Assembly (NCBI GenBank): GCA_964592095.1
Contig: CAZQER010000019.1
Span: 1-21,390, forward strand
DNA length: 21,390 nt
Origin: EX4484-2 sp964592095
Lineage (GTDB): Archaea > Altiarchaeota > Altiarchaeia > IMC4 > QMZM01
Direction: 5' to 3'
The notes beneath the pieces are model-generated. The model was given only the letters and a program-made list of their open reading frames with translations, was not told where the DNA came from and did not search any database. Shown in pieces: positions 7,801-14,745 of this stretch. The stretch's first letter is position 1; each line of letters starts with the position of its first letter. The position numbers were made by a program, and so were the translations under genes.

Positions 7801-9402
7801 GCATTCCTTAGGCGGTTCATCCCACATTAGTTTATATTGAGCCACTATCTTACACTCCTCACCAAGGTCACCCCAGCAGTCCCCCTTATCGTTATCACAT
7901 GAGCATGGAGCATGTTCATCATTAGGACATCCATCAAAGCCGCGAACAATACTGCATGGAACAAATCCCTTACACAAATCATATTTCGGTTCTGTACCAT
8001 GACAGTGCTCATATTGTGTTGCATCATTGTCCATTGGGTCGTATGGTTTGCATTTTTTTAGTAGATTACATTCCTCACCGTTTTTACAACTGAATTCGCA
8101 GGCATCTGTTCTATCCTGACCAGAACCTGCATAAAAGGACATATCTCCTGTTCTTGTCCAGCTCTGTGTAACATTTAAGAGTTCGGGTGTAACAGCAAAA
8201 ATCTTTGTCCAGATACCCTTCCATAGGTAATAGGTGACCATTTCTCCCGCCACAGGCTCCTTGAAACTCCCCACGGGACCTTTAAACTCGACTATATCCT
8301 TATCTGGCATCTCATTGATGTATTGAAATTTGTTCCATATGTTCACATCCGATATATAACTCCCATCAATAATGAAGATGTCATTTAAACCTCTAAATGA
8401 ATATGTAGGATAACTAAAATCGTATGATACAGGAGCTTTATTTAAATCTGTTTTATAGGAATATATCCTCTCAGATTCATCCATACCACCAAGTTCCTTG
8501 ATATAGAATTTAGCCCACTTCTCAAAGAATGTTGCAAATACCAAATCAGAATTTAAGAAGTTTTTTACATGATAAAATACCCCGGGTATTGGAGCAGAAC
8601 TTGAATCATAATCATCGTTGTGGTAATGCTCAATGAGTGCCTTATATACTAAATCATTTACTATATCCCATTTTTTTGATTCCTCACACTCATTTATGTC
8701 TGCTATAAAACAATTTTCATTCTCAAGAAACCAGTATTTTACCTGATTTTCATTGTCAAAATCATCATTTGGAACAAACTCGCATTTATTTTCCTCATCA
8801 TTCCATTCACAATTTGGTTTGACATCCTTGCATGCCTCTTTGGTTGCATAATTGCTACATCTATATGCGGGTTTTGTTGCCAAGAGTGAGAATTTGTTTG
8901 GATTTACAACAACCATCACCTCCTGTTTGTATCCTATTTTATCTGACATTTTACTACATCTTGCTATTGCACCAGTCTCAGATGTGTATGTATATGGTCT
9001 TTCAAGATGCCTGAACAACCTTTCCTGAGTAACAATAAAATTGAACTCCTTGCCCTCCTCAAGGCTTCCTCCTGCCTTCTCACATCTCTCCAAATCCAAT
9101 ACAAGCGTTTTTATACAGTGATATTTGCCCTTGGTTTTATCCCATAGAAATTCATCTGGATGTATATCAATCTTTGCCTCGGGAGTCCCATCCGATACAA
9201 CATTCAGAGAGCCACGATAGTAGTTATATGCATCACCTACAGGTGCAAAATCTATATTTGCATAGTCTGGAGCTTTATTATCATTGAGGTCCAATGGTTG
9301 ACTAAAATCCTCAATACTTCCCTCACCAGTAGCATTGATATAAACAGATAGAATTGAAATGAATATCATAAACAGCAAACAAAATATCAGGAATCTCCTC
9401 AT
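4885..9402 (-). CDS. Giant cysteine-rich secreted protein, C-terminally membrane anchored
   Basis: The product has 1505 residues and is the first gene of the operon. A signal peptide lies at about 1-25. Residues 26 to about 1470 look extracellular, with roughly 60 cysteines grouped in modules: a C-x(n)-C-x(n)-C-EW type module near 180-210, a dense EGF/TNFR-like block near 430-520, a C-x-CCC-rich block near 740-790 and another near 930-1080. After that comes NGDFEMGFEP...VLIDNVNV, which has the start and end signature of a CBM4/9 or DUF642-like jelly-roll domain. Near the C-terminus is a Big-1/invasin-like Ig repeat (SVEPYNKVILPGSNVKIML ... DENGKAEFTI). A membrane helix (LLSPEIITLLLILIFAVFSY) and a short basic tail end the protein. 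The ATG is near-leaderless. The likely role is adhesion or recognition, or acting as the outer part of a membrane complex formed with the four downstream paralogs. That role is inference. Confidence 0.85.
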   Translation of the reverse strand: MRRFLIFCLLFMIFISILSVYINATGEGSIEDFSQPLDLNDNKAPDYANIDFAPVGDAYNYYRGSLNVVSDGTPEAKIDIHPDEFLWDKTKGKYHCIKTLVLDLERCEKAGGSLEEGKEFNFIVTQERLFRHLERPYTYTSETGAIARCSKMSDKIGYKQEVMVVVNPNKFSLLATKPAYRCSNYATKEACKDVKPNCEWNDEENKCEFVPNDDFDNENQVKYWFLENENCFIADINECEESKKWDIVNDLVYKALIEHYHNDDYDSSSAPIPGVFYHVKNFLNSDLVFATFFEKWAKFYIKELGGMDESERIYSYKTDLNKAPVSYDFSYPTYSFRGLNDIFIIDGSYISDVNIWNKFQYINEMPDKDIVEFKGPVGSFKEPVAGEMVTYYLWKGIWTKIFAVTPELLNVTQSWTRTGDMSFYAGSGQDRTDACEFSCKNGEECNLLKKCKPYDPMDNDATQYEHCHGTEPKYDLCKGFVPCSIVRGFDGCPNDEHAPCSCDNDKGDCWGDLGEECKIVAQYKLMWDEPPKECKNAGFGTGGFEKYQVIFYTREWSDCISHRPCDDCNSGMKKTPEERKRIAPGPECKTKWILEGGLKGITTFKIPHSKVRGLLEGDLEGVRGLKVKKIADNIWEIEYDIDETMPLPKPKKIKTYKIKIIDTGNVPFDVTCAYLEKKGDTYTITRYYKTTMGRWTRLTIDSDIDFNFELKGDAKKLDINVNHKYRTGLREDKFYLACDRLSCSCCCNPGVYKFCLAGEKRGYHSKEHCGGVSEKVVCKGCSIFGCIGCSEFREEIKTYYREIETPWISDKYTIENVEKDNWKYSNGTDDKRIRYRLTFDATRYKEGNIIATKGFVNLSISPDFFRGMTMVAADSQIDYHKLLSPVIHELWKKKSSPGPNRINYTIEDKYGYDSNEFYFPEQCRKICPVPPECVCSPDDITKPLCMKKSEVEYDDDIEDILCEHFYPDMDTDKCKKDITQGDIHVIKSLCDKYLEEIKLSECEFNHDRVYCYNKFKDDELYMKCYLKPYFYWRDDCVCTPNDCHENPCKSKRNFHEEEGSIIVNGDFEMGFEPEDRNKLGPWEVEDGNAEVVWMGRNGYALKISKGATVKQKIPLEVYHRFKDNDERNYICLEYGLLTTSYSASLASLGKSYEGKLTINIFSTSDSVKYTIAKCNNEECCRYRDWHLWCNEIPFDNITEIKLSSEESTKIWTNPETGLIEEYKTGFDVLIDNVNVGKYYDFVKFYNYELSGMELMDLPPTKTTGGLNRLIVTKLENGTHKENDGVWNYYTIYFRTYEEPYMDVYSGLELYDIVSRDEFENGNLTVYTFFGNYTIPLKDADIFKIRDAMDLTYSVEPYNKVILPGSNVKIMLTLFNIDKGRGEPEAKIYISSDEIDISTLNPTGLVYDDDTGEYYVITDENGKAEFTIKPNDFVCLRMKYYGSNDPTAFSNEKRICINVVTIKTTLLSPEIITLLLILIFAVFSYRFLGTSRMEIKSWIEDLKGRR
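4888..4893 (-). promoter_or_regulatory. Shine-Dalgarno-like AGGAGA deciding the start of paralog A
   Basis: On the minus strand AGGAGA precedes TAATG, where the stop of the giant protein and the ATG of paralog A share one base. It lies within the last codons of the upstream gene. The spacing is short, but with the overlap it supports re-initiation at 4885 rather than at the upstream ATG at 5041. Confidence 0.5.
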
Positions 9403-9430
9403 TTTACATTTGTATTTATAATAATATAAT

Positions 9431-9440
9431 ATTTATATAG
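9431..9440 (-). promoter_or_regulatory. TATA box of the surface-protein/membrane-paralog operon
   Basis: The minus strand reads CTATATAAAT with its centre about 34 bases upstream of the ATG at 9402. An archaeal start site about 25 bases downstream would leave a leader of roughly 5-10 bases. The surrounding DNA is extremely AT-rich, so the exact box is uncertain. Confidence 0.45.
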
Positions 9441-9492
9441 TTATGTAGTTATATGTTTCTATAATAATTATAATAATATTTCTATAACGGGG

Positions 9493-9500
9493 TATAAATA
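9493..9500 (+). promoter_or_regulatory. TATA box upstream of the 89-residue membrane protein
   Basis: TATAAATA is preceded by a GC-rich CGGGG, which could serve as a TFB recognition element. Transcription would start near 9522, leaving a leader of about 40 bases to the ATG at 9564. Other AT-rich boxes nearer the ATG are possible. Confidence 0.4.
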
Positions 9501-9563
9501 GAATTATTAATAAAAATATAATAGGATAATAAAATATGGATAATAAAATCAATCCATTGTAAA

Positions 9564-9833
9564 ATGGCTCAGGAGATTGCATTACTTGTCAATATATTTT
9601 ATTTCATATACACACTAATCCGTAATGTGATAGAATATCTGCTAAGTACAACCCTCTATCAGGCAAATCCCACATATGCAGAGAGATATGCAGATGCTAT
9701 ATCAATGTTAATACCAATAACTGTGATATGGCTTATACTGGAATTTGTAGAGGGGTTTAAGAAATTTGTCAGATTTATAGTTATTATTGGATGGGCTCTT
9801 GTTTTAATATCTATACTTATAACTTTTATATAA
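9564..9833 (+). CDS. Small integral membrane protein, function unknown
   Basis: The product has 89 residues. Hydrophobic segments lie at about 4-26, 46-62 and 68-88, separated by a short polar stretch (NPTYAERYADA) and by a short basic loop (EGFKKFVR). No known family was recognised. It is divergent from the surface-protein operon, sharing the 9403-9563 promoter region, and convergent with nadM: its last 30 bases overlap the end of nadM on the other strand. The 270-base uninterrupted frame, consistent hydrophobic pattern and an upstream TATA box support a real gene. Its position makes it a possible accessory of the operon's membrane complex, but nothing in the sequence proves that. Confidence 0.65.
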   Translation: MAQEIALLVNIFYFIYTLIRNVIEYLLSTTLYQANPTYAERYADAISMLIPITVIWLILEFVEGFKKFVRFIVIIGWALVLISILITFI

Positions 9834-10322
9834 CCTTCTCAATCTTCCCACACCATCTACTGCATCAATTACCTCTATGGTTCCCTGTGGAACGAAATCC
9901 TTCCACCTTTCTCCTACTATCATTCTCTTCCTTATCTCCGTTCCAGAGTAATAATTTTTATTAAAAATTGGTGTTGATTTTACCTCATAGCCGGCATTAG
10001 TAAATAATTTTTTCTCAAGACTTCCGTTTGTATAAACAATATCGAATCTTGGACATATCCTCTCCACACATTCTATCCATCGCTTGTCATCATTCACATC
10101 GGGTATCTCCACAATATCGTATCTAAATCTTGTTCCCAAGGATTTCTCTATCATCCTTCTTCTTTCTGATGCAGTGAACGGATTCCTTAATGTGTAACTC
10201 TCTTGTGAACTGCCTATACCTATTATCAAAAAATTAACATCATTTGCAGCCCATTCTATAAGTTTTTGATGTCCAAAATGAAACGGTTGAAACCTACCAA
10301 CTATAAGTGCCTTTGTTTTCAA
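9804..10322 (-). CDS. nadM: Nicotinamide-nucleotide adenylyltransferase, archaeal type
   Basis: NadM transfers AMP from ATP to NMN (or nicotinic acid mononucleotide), making NAD or its deamido form in the cytoplasm. The 172 residues match the usual archaeal size. Visible motifs are GRFQPFHFGH at 9-18 (the nucleotidyltransferase GxFxPxHxGH signature), NPFTASERRRMI at 47-58 and SGTEIRKRM at 126-134, equivalent to the ISTE/SGTxIR ATP-binding signature. The start is unusual: an in-frame TAA lies three codons upstream (10331-10329), no in-frame ATG precedes the HxGH motif, and the ATG at 10329 is in another frame, so the TTG at 10322 is the only sensible start. An AAGGAAG stretch lies upstream. 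The 3' end overlaps the small membrane gene by 30 bases. It lies 54 bases after the 642-residue gene and may be cotranscribed with it. Confidence 0.93.
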   Translation of the reverse strand: MKTKALIVGRFQPFHFGHQKLIEWAANDVNFLIIGIGSSQESYTLRNPFTASERRRMIEKSLGTRFRYDIVEIPDVNDDKRWIECVERICPRFDIVYTNGSLEKKLFTNAGYEVKSTPIFNKNYYSGTEIRKRMIVGERWKDFVPQGTIEVIDAVDGVGRLRRLYKSYKYRY

Positions 10323-10376
10323 CTTGCATTACTTCCTTTATCTTTCATTTATTTCCTTTACCTTCAATTTATTTTA

Positions 10377-12305
10377 TTATTCTTTTTTATATTCTTTATA
10401 AGCCAATATACCTGCCAATAATGAGATTAAATAGAATATATATTTAAACCATTCTGCTATTATAAATACCCTTAGATTTATCTGTTTCTCCTTTGTTACA
10501 AGATAATTCCTTACAGTAATTGTCTTTCCAACTCTGGGCAGTTCCAATTTAACTGGTAAAACTCCTTTTCTAATTGGAACGGTTATTGTGCCTTCACCCT
10601 CACCAATTTCCTGAAATCCCTTGAATCTTGGAATGGTGGTGGGTATTCCGCTGAGTTGTGGAGGATATGCAATCTCTGTTCTAACCCCTCCTTCACCAAC
10701 CTTGGAGATACCCATCTGCCATATAAGAAATGGTACAATCAATAACATCAGGAGTGCTACAACTAAAACAGCACCTGTAATTATCCATTTCACCTCAAAC
10801 TTCTCTGGAAGATATCTTCTTGCTATTATTACCAAACTTATAGAAATCAGAAGTATAAACAATCCCAGATTAAAATAGAACAGACCTATGGAAAATATCG
10901 AATAACAAAATATGAATCTTTTATTTTTCTTGAGGGTAAATGCTAAAAGGAATACTATAACAAAAAATAAAATAATAAAATCCACAGACGGTAATTCACT
11001 TCCTCCACTTGCTCCAAATGTTTCAATAACTATATATTCCTTGGGTAAATATATATTGGTAGTTACAGTTGTTATTGGAAGGTCTGTCTTTGCCAGTGGT
11101 ATATCTACAATTGATACTGGTCCTAATGGATTGGTGGTTGTGAAATAAACTAGATCCAAATACCCATTGTTGGTCTTCGGAAAAGAGAGCAGTAGTTTTT
11201 TATCCCTCGTTAATTTTACTGCAGAACTTTCTGTTGAGGCATATAATGGTGTTCCCTCAACATCTATTTCAATATAATCAACCCCTGTATTGGCATAATT
11301 ATAATTCAATTCTCCTACTATGCTTCCCTTGCTTGTTATTGCTATCCTATTTATGGCACTACTGACAGATGCTGCCAATGAAGGCAATACACAAAGTTTC
11401 TTTATTGTTATCTGGAAAACATCATCCTTAGAGGCTATAAATGCCCTTGCATTTGAATAGTGAGGAGGTATTGGTGATTCTGATAAATCTATTTCCCTTG
11501 CAGTTGTTGAGATCGAAATCTTTTTCTCTGGATCAGATTCTATGAGCACATGATTACTTCCTTCCTTTAATGGAATTCTCAATGTATCTGAATCAAAGAG
11601 TCCTTTGATGGTAACTAAAGCATTTGAAGATTTGAAATCAAGTAATAATTTGTTGTTTGACTGCTCCCATTTTAAAACACCAGTCACAGATGTCACCACC
11701 TCATTATTGGGTAGATCCAATATATAACTACCTAATGATTTTCCAAATGCCTTGAAATTTATAATGTAATAAAATTCATTTCTCTCGGCATAGGTATATC
11801 TAAAACTACCATCTATAAGCATTGCAACTTTCTCACTTCTCTGTATCACAATCCTTTCATTATAAACTCCGAATCTATCACCATCAACGGCATATCCATG
11901 TTTCAGGTTAAAATTTAATTCATTTATTGGTCCATGAGCATACAACACTATCTGACCTATGGTTCTTATTTCTAAATCGCCCTGAAATTCAATCCTGCCC
12001 TTATCAGCCACAAAGAAATAGCCATTTTCATTAAAAGAAACGGTTGTTGCCTTTCCATTTACCATTAGATTTTTGATTAGAATATCAGATGCTGGCCCAA
12101 ACAGATATACCTTCACATTTTCTCCCTCAATTATCTCACCACTTCCAAAGATTTTTAATTTATTGGTTTCTAAATCACCCGAAATCTTAACATTATCAAG
12201 CGTGTATATCTGCTCTTCTGTCTCATTAATCAAAATTATTTGTGTTGCAGACGCATAACTTACCAAAATAAAAAACAAAAAGATGAATATGAATGATTTT
12301 TTCAT
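10377..12305 (-). CDS. Secreted beta-rich protein with a polytopic C-terminal membrane region, function unknown
   Basis: The product has 642 residues. A signal peptide lies at about 1-20 (VSYASA end). Residues 21 to about 435 are rich in alternating hydrophobic strands with Gly/Asn turns, like stacked beta domains facing outside. Four or so membrane segments lie at about 443-545, with a basic KKNKR loop after the first. A second outside-like beta stretch at about 546-615 includes VPIRKGVLPVKLELPRVGK, and a last helix near 618-635 precedes a KEYKKE tail. The part around 320-400 (ITSKGSIVGELNYNY ... LLLSFPKTNNGYLDLVYFTT) faintly resembles large bacterial membrane proteins with 'Y-x-V-x-N ... 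L-x-L-P' repeats; the link is weak. Only one or two cysteines occur in the ectodomain, in contrast to the giant protein. No family is named with confidence. Confidence 0.8.
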   Translation of the reverse strand: MKKSFIFIFLFFILVSYASATQIILINETEEQIYTLDNVKISGDLETNKLKIFGSGEIIEGENVKVYLFGPASDILIKNLMVNGKATTVSFNENGYFFVADKGRIEFQGDLEIRTIGQIVLYAHGPINELNFNLKHGYAVDGDRFGVYNERIVIQRSEKVAMLIDGSFRYTYAERNEFYYIINFKAFGKSLGSYILDLPNNEVVTSVTGVLKWEQSNNKLLLDFKSSNALVTIKGLFDSDTLRIPLKEGSNHVLIESDPEKKISISTTAREIDLSESPIPPHYSNARAFIASKDDVFQITIKKLCVLPSLAASVSSAINRIAITSKGSIVGELNYNYANTGVDYIEIDVEGTPLYASTESSAVKLTRDKKLLLSFPKTNNGYLDLVYFTTTNPLGPVSIVDIPLAKTDLPITTVTTNIYLPKEYIVIETFGASGGSELPSVDFIILFFVIVFLLAFTLKKNKRFIFCYSIFSIGLFYFNLGLFILLISISLVIIARRYLPEKFEVKWIITGAVLVVALLMLLIVPFLIWQMGISKVGEGGVRTEIAYPPQLSGIPTTIPRFKGFQEIGEGEGTITVPIRKGVLPVKLELPRVGKTITVRNYLVTKEKQINLRVFIIAEWFKYIFYLISLLAGILAYKEYKKE

Positions 12306-12330
12306 ATTATTAATTAGAAGTATGATTTAA

Positions 12331-12339
12331 AATTTATAA
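12331..12339 (-). promoter_or_regulatory. TATA box of the 642-residue secreted protein gene
   Basis: The minus strand reads TTATAAATT about 30 bases before the ATG at 12305, which would give an almost leaderless transcript that might continue into nadM. The AT-rich context lowers certainty. Confidence 0.45.
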
Positions 12340-12400
12340 TTAATATACGAAAATTGATACAAAATTGCTATGCAGTTAAAATTTAAGGGTCAATATACAT

Positions 12401-12429
12401 CAAAATTTTGGATTTATTATTCATAAATC
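12401..12429. promoter_or_regulatory. Palindrome plus inverted repeat between divergent genes (candidate operator)
   Basis: CAAAATTTTG (12401-12410) is a perfect 10-bp palindrome. It is followed directly by GATTTAT, five bases, then ATAAATC (12411-12429), a perfect 7-bp inverted repeat. They sit in the middle of the 206-bp region between the 642-residue gene and the glycogen cassette, upstream of both TATA boxes, where an archaeal regulator could bind. AT-rich DNA yields such repeats by chance fairly often. Confidence 0.3.
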
Positions 12430-12476
12430 AAGAAATTTTTCTAAAATAAAACTATAAGAGATAGCAAGAAACATCG

Positions 12477-12486
12477 TATTTATAAT
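12477..12486 (+). promoter_or_regulatory. TATA box of the glycogen cassette
   Basis: TATTTATAAT is centred about 30 bases before the ATG at 12512. The predicted leader is a few bases long, so the mRNA would be leaderless or nearly so. Confidence 0.45.
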
Positions 12487-12511
12487 CTAAGAAGTTTAAT
12501 TAATATAGAAT

Positions 12512-12847
12512 ATGAACGAAATTGATTTAAAGAGGATTAAGAAAATGGTTACAAAAAAAGGAAGTATTCGGGATGCCAAAAAAATATTAAGTGATGTGCC
12601 GGAGGATAAGAGATTTTATGTACATAATGGCAGTATTCTAAAGAATTTAAGGGAGTTGGGGGGGGAACTTGAGAGAATGAGCTTTGAGACATTCCATTAT
12701 CATGTAAACCCATATAAGAACGACTTTGCAAACTGGGTAAATGATGTAATTGGGGATAAGATTCTTGCAGATGAACTCAGAAAGGTAAAAACAAGAAAAA
12801 GCATGGCTCGCCATGTGAGAATGAGAATAAAACAGTTAGAGGCTTAA
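12512..12847 (+). CDS. Small KNDFxxW-domain protein (DUF5752-like)
   Basis: The product has 111 residues, is soluble and basic at both ends. The core runs from VPEDKRFYVHNG (about 29-40) through LKNLRELGGELERMSFETF (about 44-62) to HVNPYKNDFANWVNDVIGD (about 64-82). An F-Y-V-x-N-G, L-x-x-L, Y-H-V-N, K-N-D-F-x-x-W-V pattern of this kind is common in small archaeal proteins, and DUF5752 proteins are often found beside glycogen or trehalose glycosyltransferases. Here it is the first gene of the glycogen cassette, 58 bases before the GT3 synthase on the same strand. A regulatory or scaffold role in glycogen metabolism is inference; no catalytic residues are evident. The exact Pfam name is uncertain. 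Confidence 0.75.
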   Translation: MNEIDLKRIKKMVTKKGSIRDAKKILSDVPEDKRFYVHNGSILKNLRELGGELERMSFETFHYHVNPYKNDFANWVNDVIGDKILADELRKVKTRKSMARHVRMRIKQLEA

Positions 12848-12905
12848 TAAATTATTGATGTAATGCATACAAACAGTATCGGGATAAAATGATGATAAAA
12901 TTAAA

Positions 12906-14702
12906 ATGTTGAAGAAGAAGGCAGACTATCTCTTTGAACTTAGCTGGGAGGTATGCAATAAAGTTGGTGGTATATACACAGTCATAACATCCAAAATTCC
13001 TGAAACTCTAAGGATATACAAGGACAAATATTTTTTGATTGGACCATATTTCTCAAACACTGCAGTTACAGAATTTCAAGACAAGATACCACCTGATGAC
13101 CTTCATGGTATATTTGATAAATTAAAAAAAGAGGGTATAGTGTGTCATTTTGGAAAATGGCTAACACCCGAGAAATCAAATGCAATACTTATTGATTATA
13201 GTGGTTATATATACAAAAATTATGATATAAAAGGGAAATTCTGGGAGAGTTATAAGATAGATTCCTTAGGTACATACTTCCATGATTTTGATGAACCAAT
13301 ACTCTGGGGCGTTACTGCGGGTAGACTCCTTGAAGAAATTAGTAAGTCCAAATTATTTAAAGATAAAAGAATTGTGGCTCATTTCCATGAATGGCTCTCA
13401 TGTGGTGCTTTGTTGCATCTAAAAAGAAATAATGTAAAGATAGCTACTGTATTTACCACACATGGAACCATGCTGGGAAGAACGATGGCCGGTAATAATA
13501 TGGATATATATAGAAAAATAGATAAGATAGATCCAGAGAGAGAGGCATATAAATGGAATGTTCATACAAAACATCAGGTTGAGAGGGTATCAGCCCGTAT
13601 CTGTGATGTATTTACAACGGTAAGTGAGATAACATCACTACAGGTACAATACTTTCTTAAAAAGAAACCAAATTTACTCCTATACAATGGACTTAATATC
13701 TGTGATTATCCAACATTTGAACAGATTTCAGTAGACCATGTTCTATACAGGGAGAAGATAAAGGAGTTTTTGGAATATTATTTCTTTCCGTATTATTCCT
13801 TTGATTTGGATAACACACTGATATATTTTACCACGGGAAGATATGAATTCCATAACAAGGGGTTTGATATCTTTATTGAAGCGCTATCAAAACTAAATAG
13901 AAGGTTAAAGATGGATAACTCAAAAAAGACAATCGTTGCATTCTTCTGGGTTCCAAGAGATACTATAAGGATAAAACCGGAAATTACCCATAACAAGACA
14001 TATTTTGATGATTTGAAGGAAACCGTGGAGAATGATTTGAGCAATATCAAAAACAGGATTATAAGAAATCTAATCTCCAGAAAACCCATTTCAACACACA
14101 ACATATTCAGCGACAAGATCCTGTTCGAAACAAAAAAGAAGGTGCTTAGATTCCTCAAGGAGGGTAATCCGCCACTATGTACACATGACTTGTCAGATGA
14201 AGATAATGATCCCATACTCTCCCATTTCAAAAAATATGACCTGCTAAACAGAAAAGAGGATAAGGTAAAGGTGATATTCTATCCGATATACCTCACTGGG
14301 GCAGATGGTCTCCTTGATTTGAATTATAATGAAGCAATTATTGGCTCCCATTTGGGTGTTTTTCCTTCATACTATGAACCATGGGGGTACACACCTTTGG
14401 AGACTGCAGCATTGGGTATTGCATCAGTAACAACAGACTACTCCGGTTTCGCAAGATATCTATTGAAGGAGAAAGGCAAATTGGATGGTGGTATATTTAT
14501 CATAAATATGTTTAATGAATCATGGGACAAAAAGGTTGAGAATCTTTATGAGTGTCTTTATAGATTTTCCAAGTTTAATGTAAATGAGAGGGTAGATAAC
14601 AAGGTAAAGGCATATACTGCAGCCTCATTGATGGATTGGAAGATACTTATAGAGAATTATATTATGGCACATAATATGGCTATTGATAAGGTATATAAAT
14701 AA
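12906..14702 (+). CDS. Glycogen synthase, family GT3 (animal/fungal type)
   Basis: The enzyme extends alpha-1,4-glucan chains from a nucleotide-activated glucose donor in the cytoplasm. The 598 residues carry the GT3 landmarks in order: ELSWEVCNKVGGIYTV at 11-26, HFHEW at 159-163, FTTHGTMLGR at 183-192, TVSE at 238-241, LYNGLN at 259-264, GRYEFHNKGFDIF at 311-323, PPLCTHDL ... DPILSHFKKYDLLNR at 422-449, VKVIFYP at 454-460 and PSYYEPWGYTPLE at 487-499 with the E-x7-E pair (E491, E499). These match the eukaryotic GYS proteins, not the bacterial/plant GT5 enzymes used by many archaea. The long terminal regulatory tails of the animal enzymes are absent. The debranching gene follows 43 bases later. 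The preferred donor (UDP- or ADP-glucose) cannot be read from the sequence. Confidence 0.93.
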   Translation: MLKKKADYLFELSWEVCNKVGGIYTVITSKIPETLRIYKDKYFLIGPYFSNTAVTEFQDKIPPDDLHGIFDKLKKEGIVCHFGKWLTPEKSNAILIDYSGYIYKNYDIKGKFWESYKIDSLGTYFHDFDEPILWGVTAGRLLEEISKSKLFKDKRIVAHFHEWLSCGALLHLKRNNVKIATVFTTHGTMLGRTMAGNNMDIYRKIDKIDPEREAYKWNVHTKHQVERVSARICDVFTTVSEITSLQVQYFLKKKPNLLLYNGLNICDYPTFEQISVDHVLYREKIKEFLEYYFFPYYSFDLDNTLIYFTTGRYEFHNKGFDIFIEALSKLNRRLKMDNSKKTIVAFFWVPRDTIRIKPEITHNKTYFDDLKETVENDLSNIKNRIIRNLISRKPISTHNIFSDKILFETKKKVLRFLKEGNPPLCTHDLSDEDNDPILSHFKKYDLLNRKEDKVKVIFYPIYLTGADGLLDLNYNEAIIGSHLGVFPSYYEPWGYTPLETAALGIASVTTDYSGFARYLLKEKGKLDGGIFIINMFNESWDKKVENLYECLYRFSKFNVNERVDNKVKAYTAASLMDWKILIENYIMAHNMAIDKVYK

Positions 14703-14718
14703 TTTATATATATAAATA
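14703..14718 (+). promoter_or_regulatory. TATA box of the debranching-enzyme gene
   Basis: TTTATATATATAAATA starts right after the stop of the glycogen synthase and is centred about 35 bases before the ATG at 14746. It suggests the debranching gene can be transcribed on its own with a leader of about 8 bases. A small inverted repeat, ATTCTT (14719-14724) and AAGAAT (14732-14737), lies between box and ATG and may overlap the start site. Confidence 0.45.
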
Positions 14719-14745
14719 ATTCTTAATTTTCAAGAATGTGTAACA

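Noticed and set aside
9536..9562. Eight-codon open frame ending one base before the 89-residue gene
   Set aside because: It could be a leader peptide, but such short frames are frequent in AT-rich DNA and its amino acids (MDNKINPL) suggest no attenuation logic.
13793..14230. 145-residue open frame on the minus strand inside the glycogen synthase
   Set aside because: The plus strand carries well-conserved GT3 motifs throughout; the antisense frame shows no recognisable domain or start signal.
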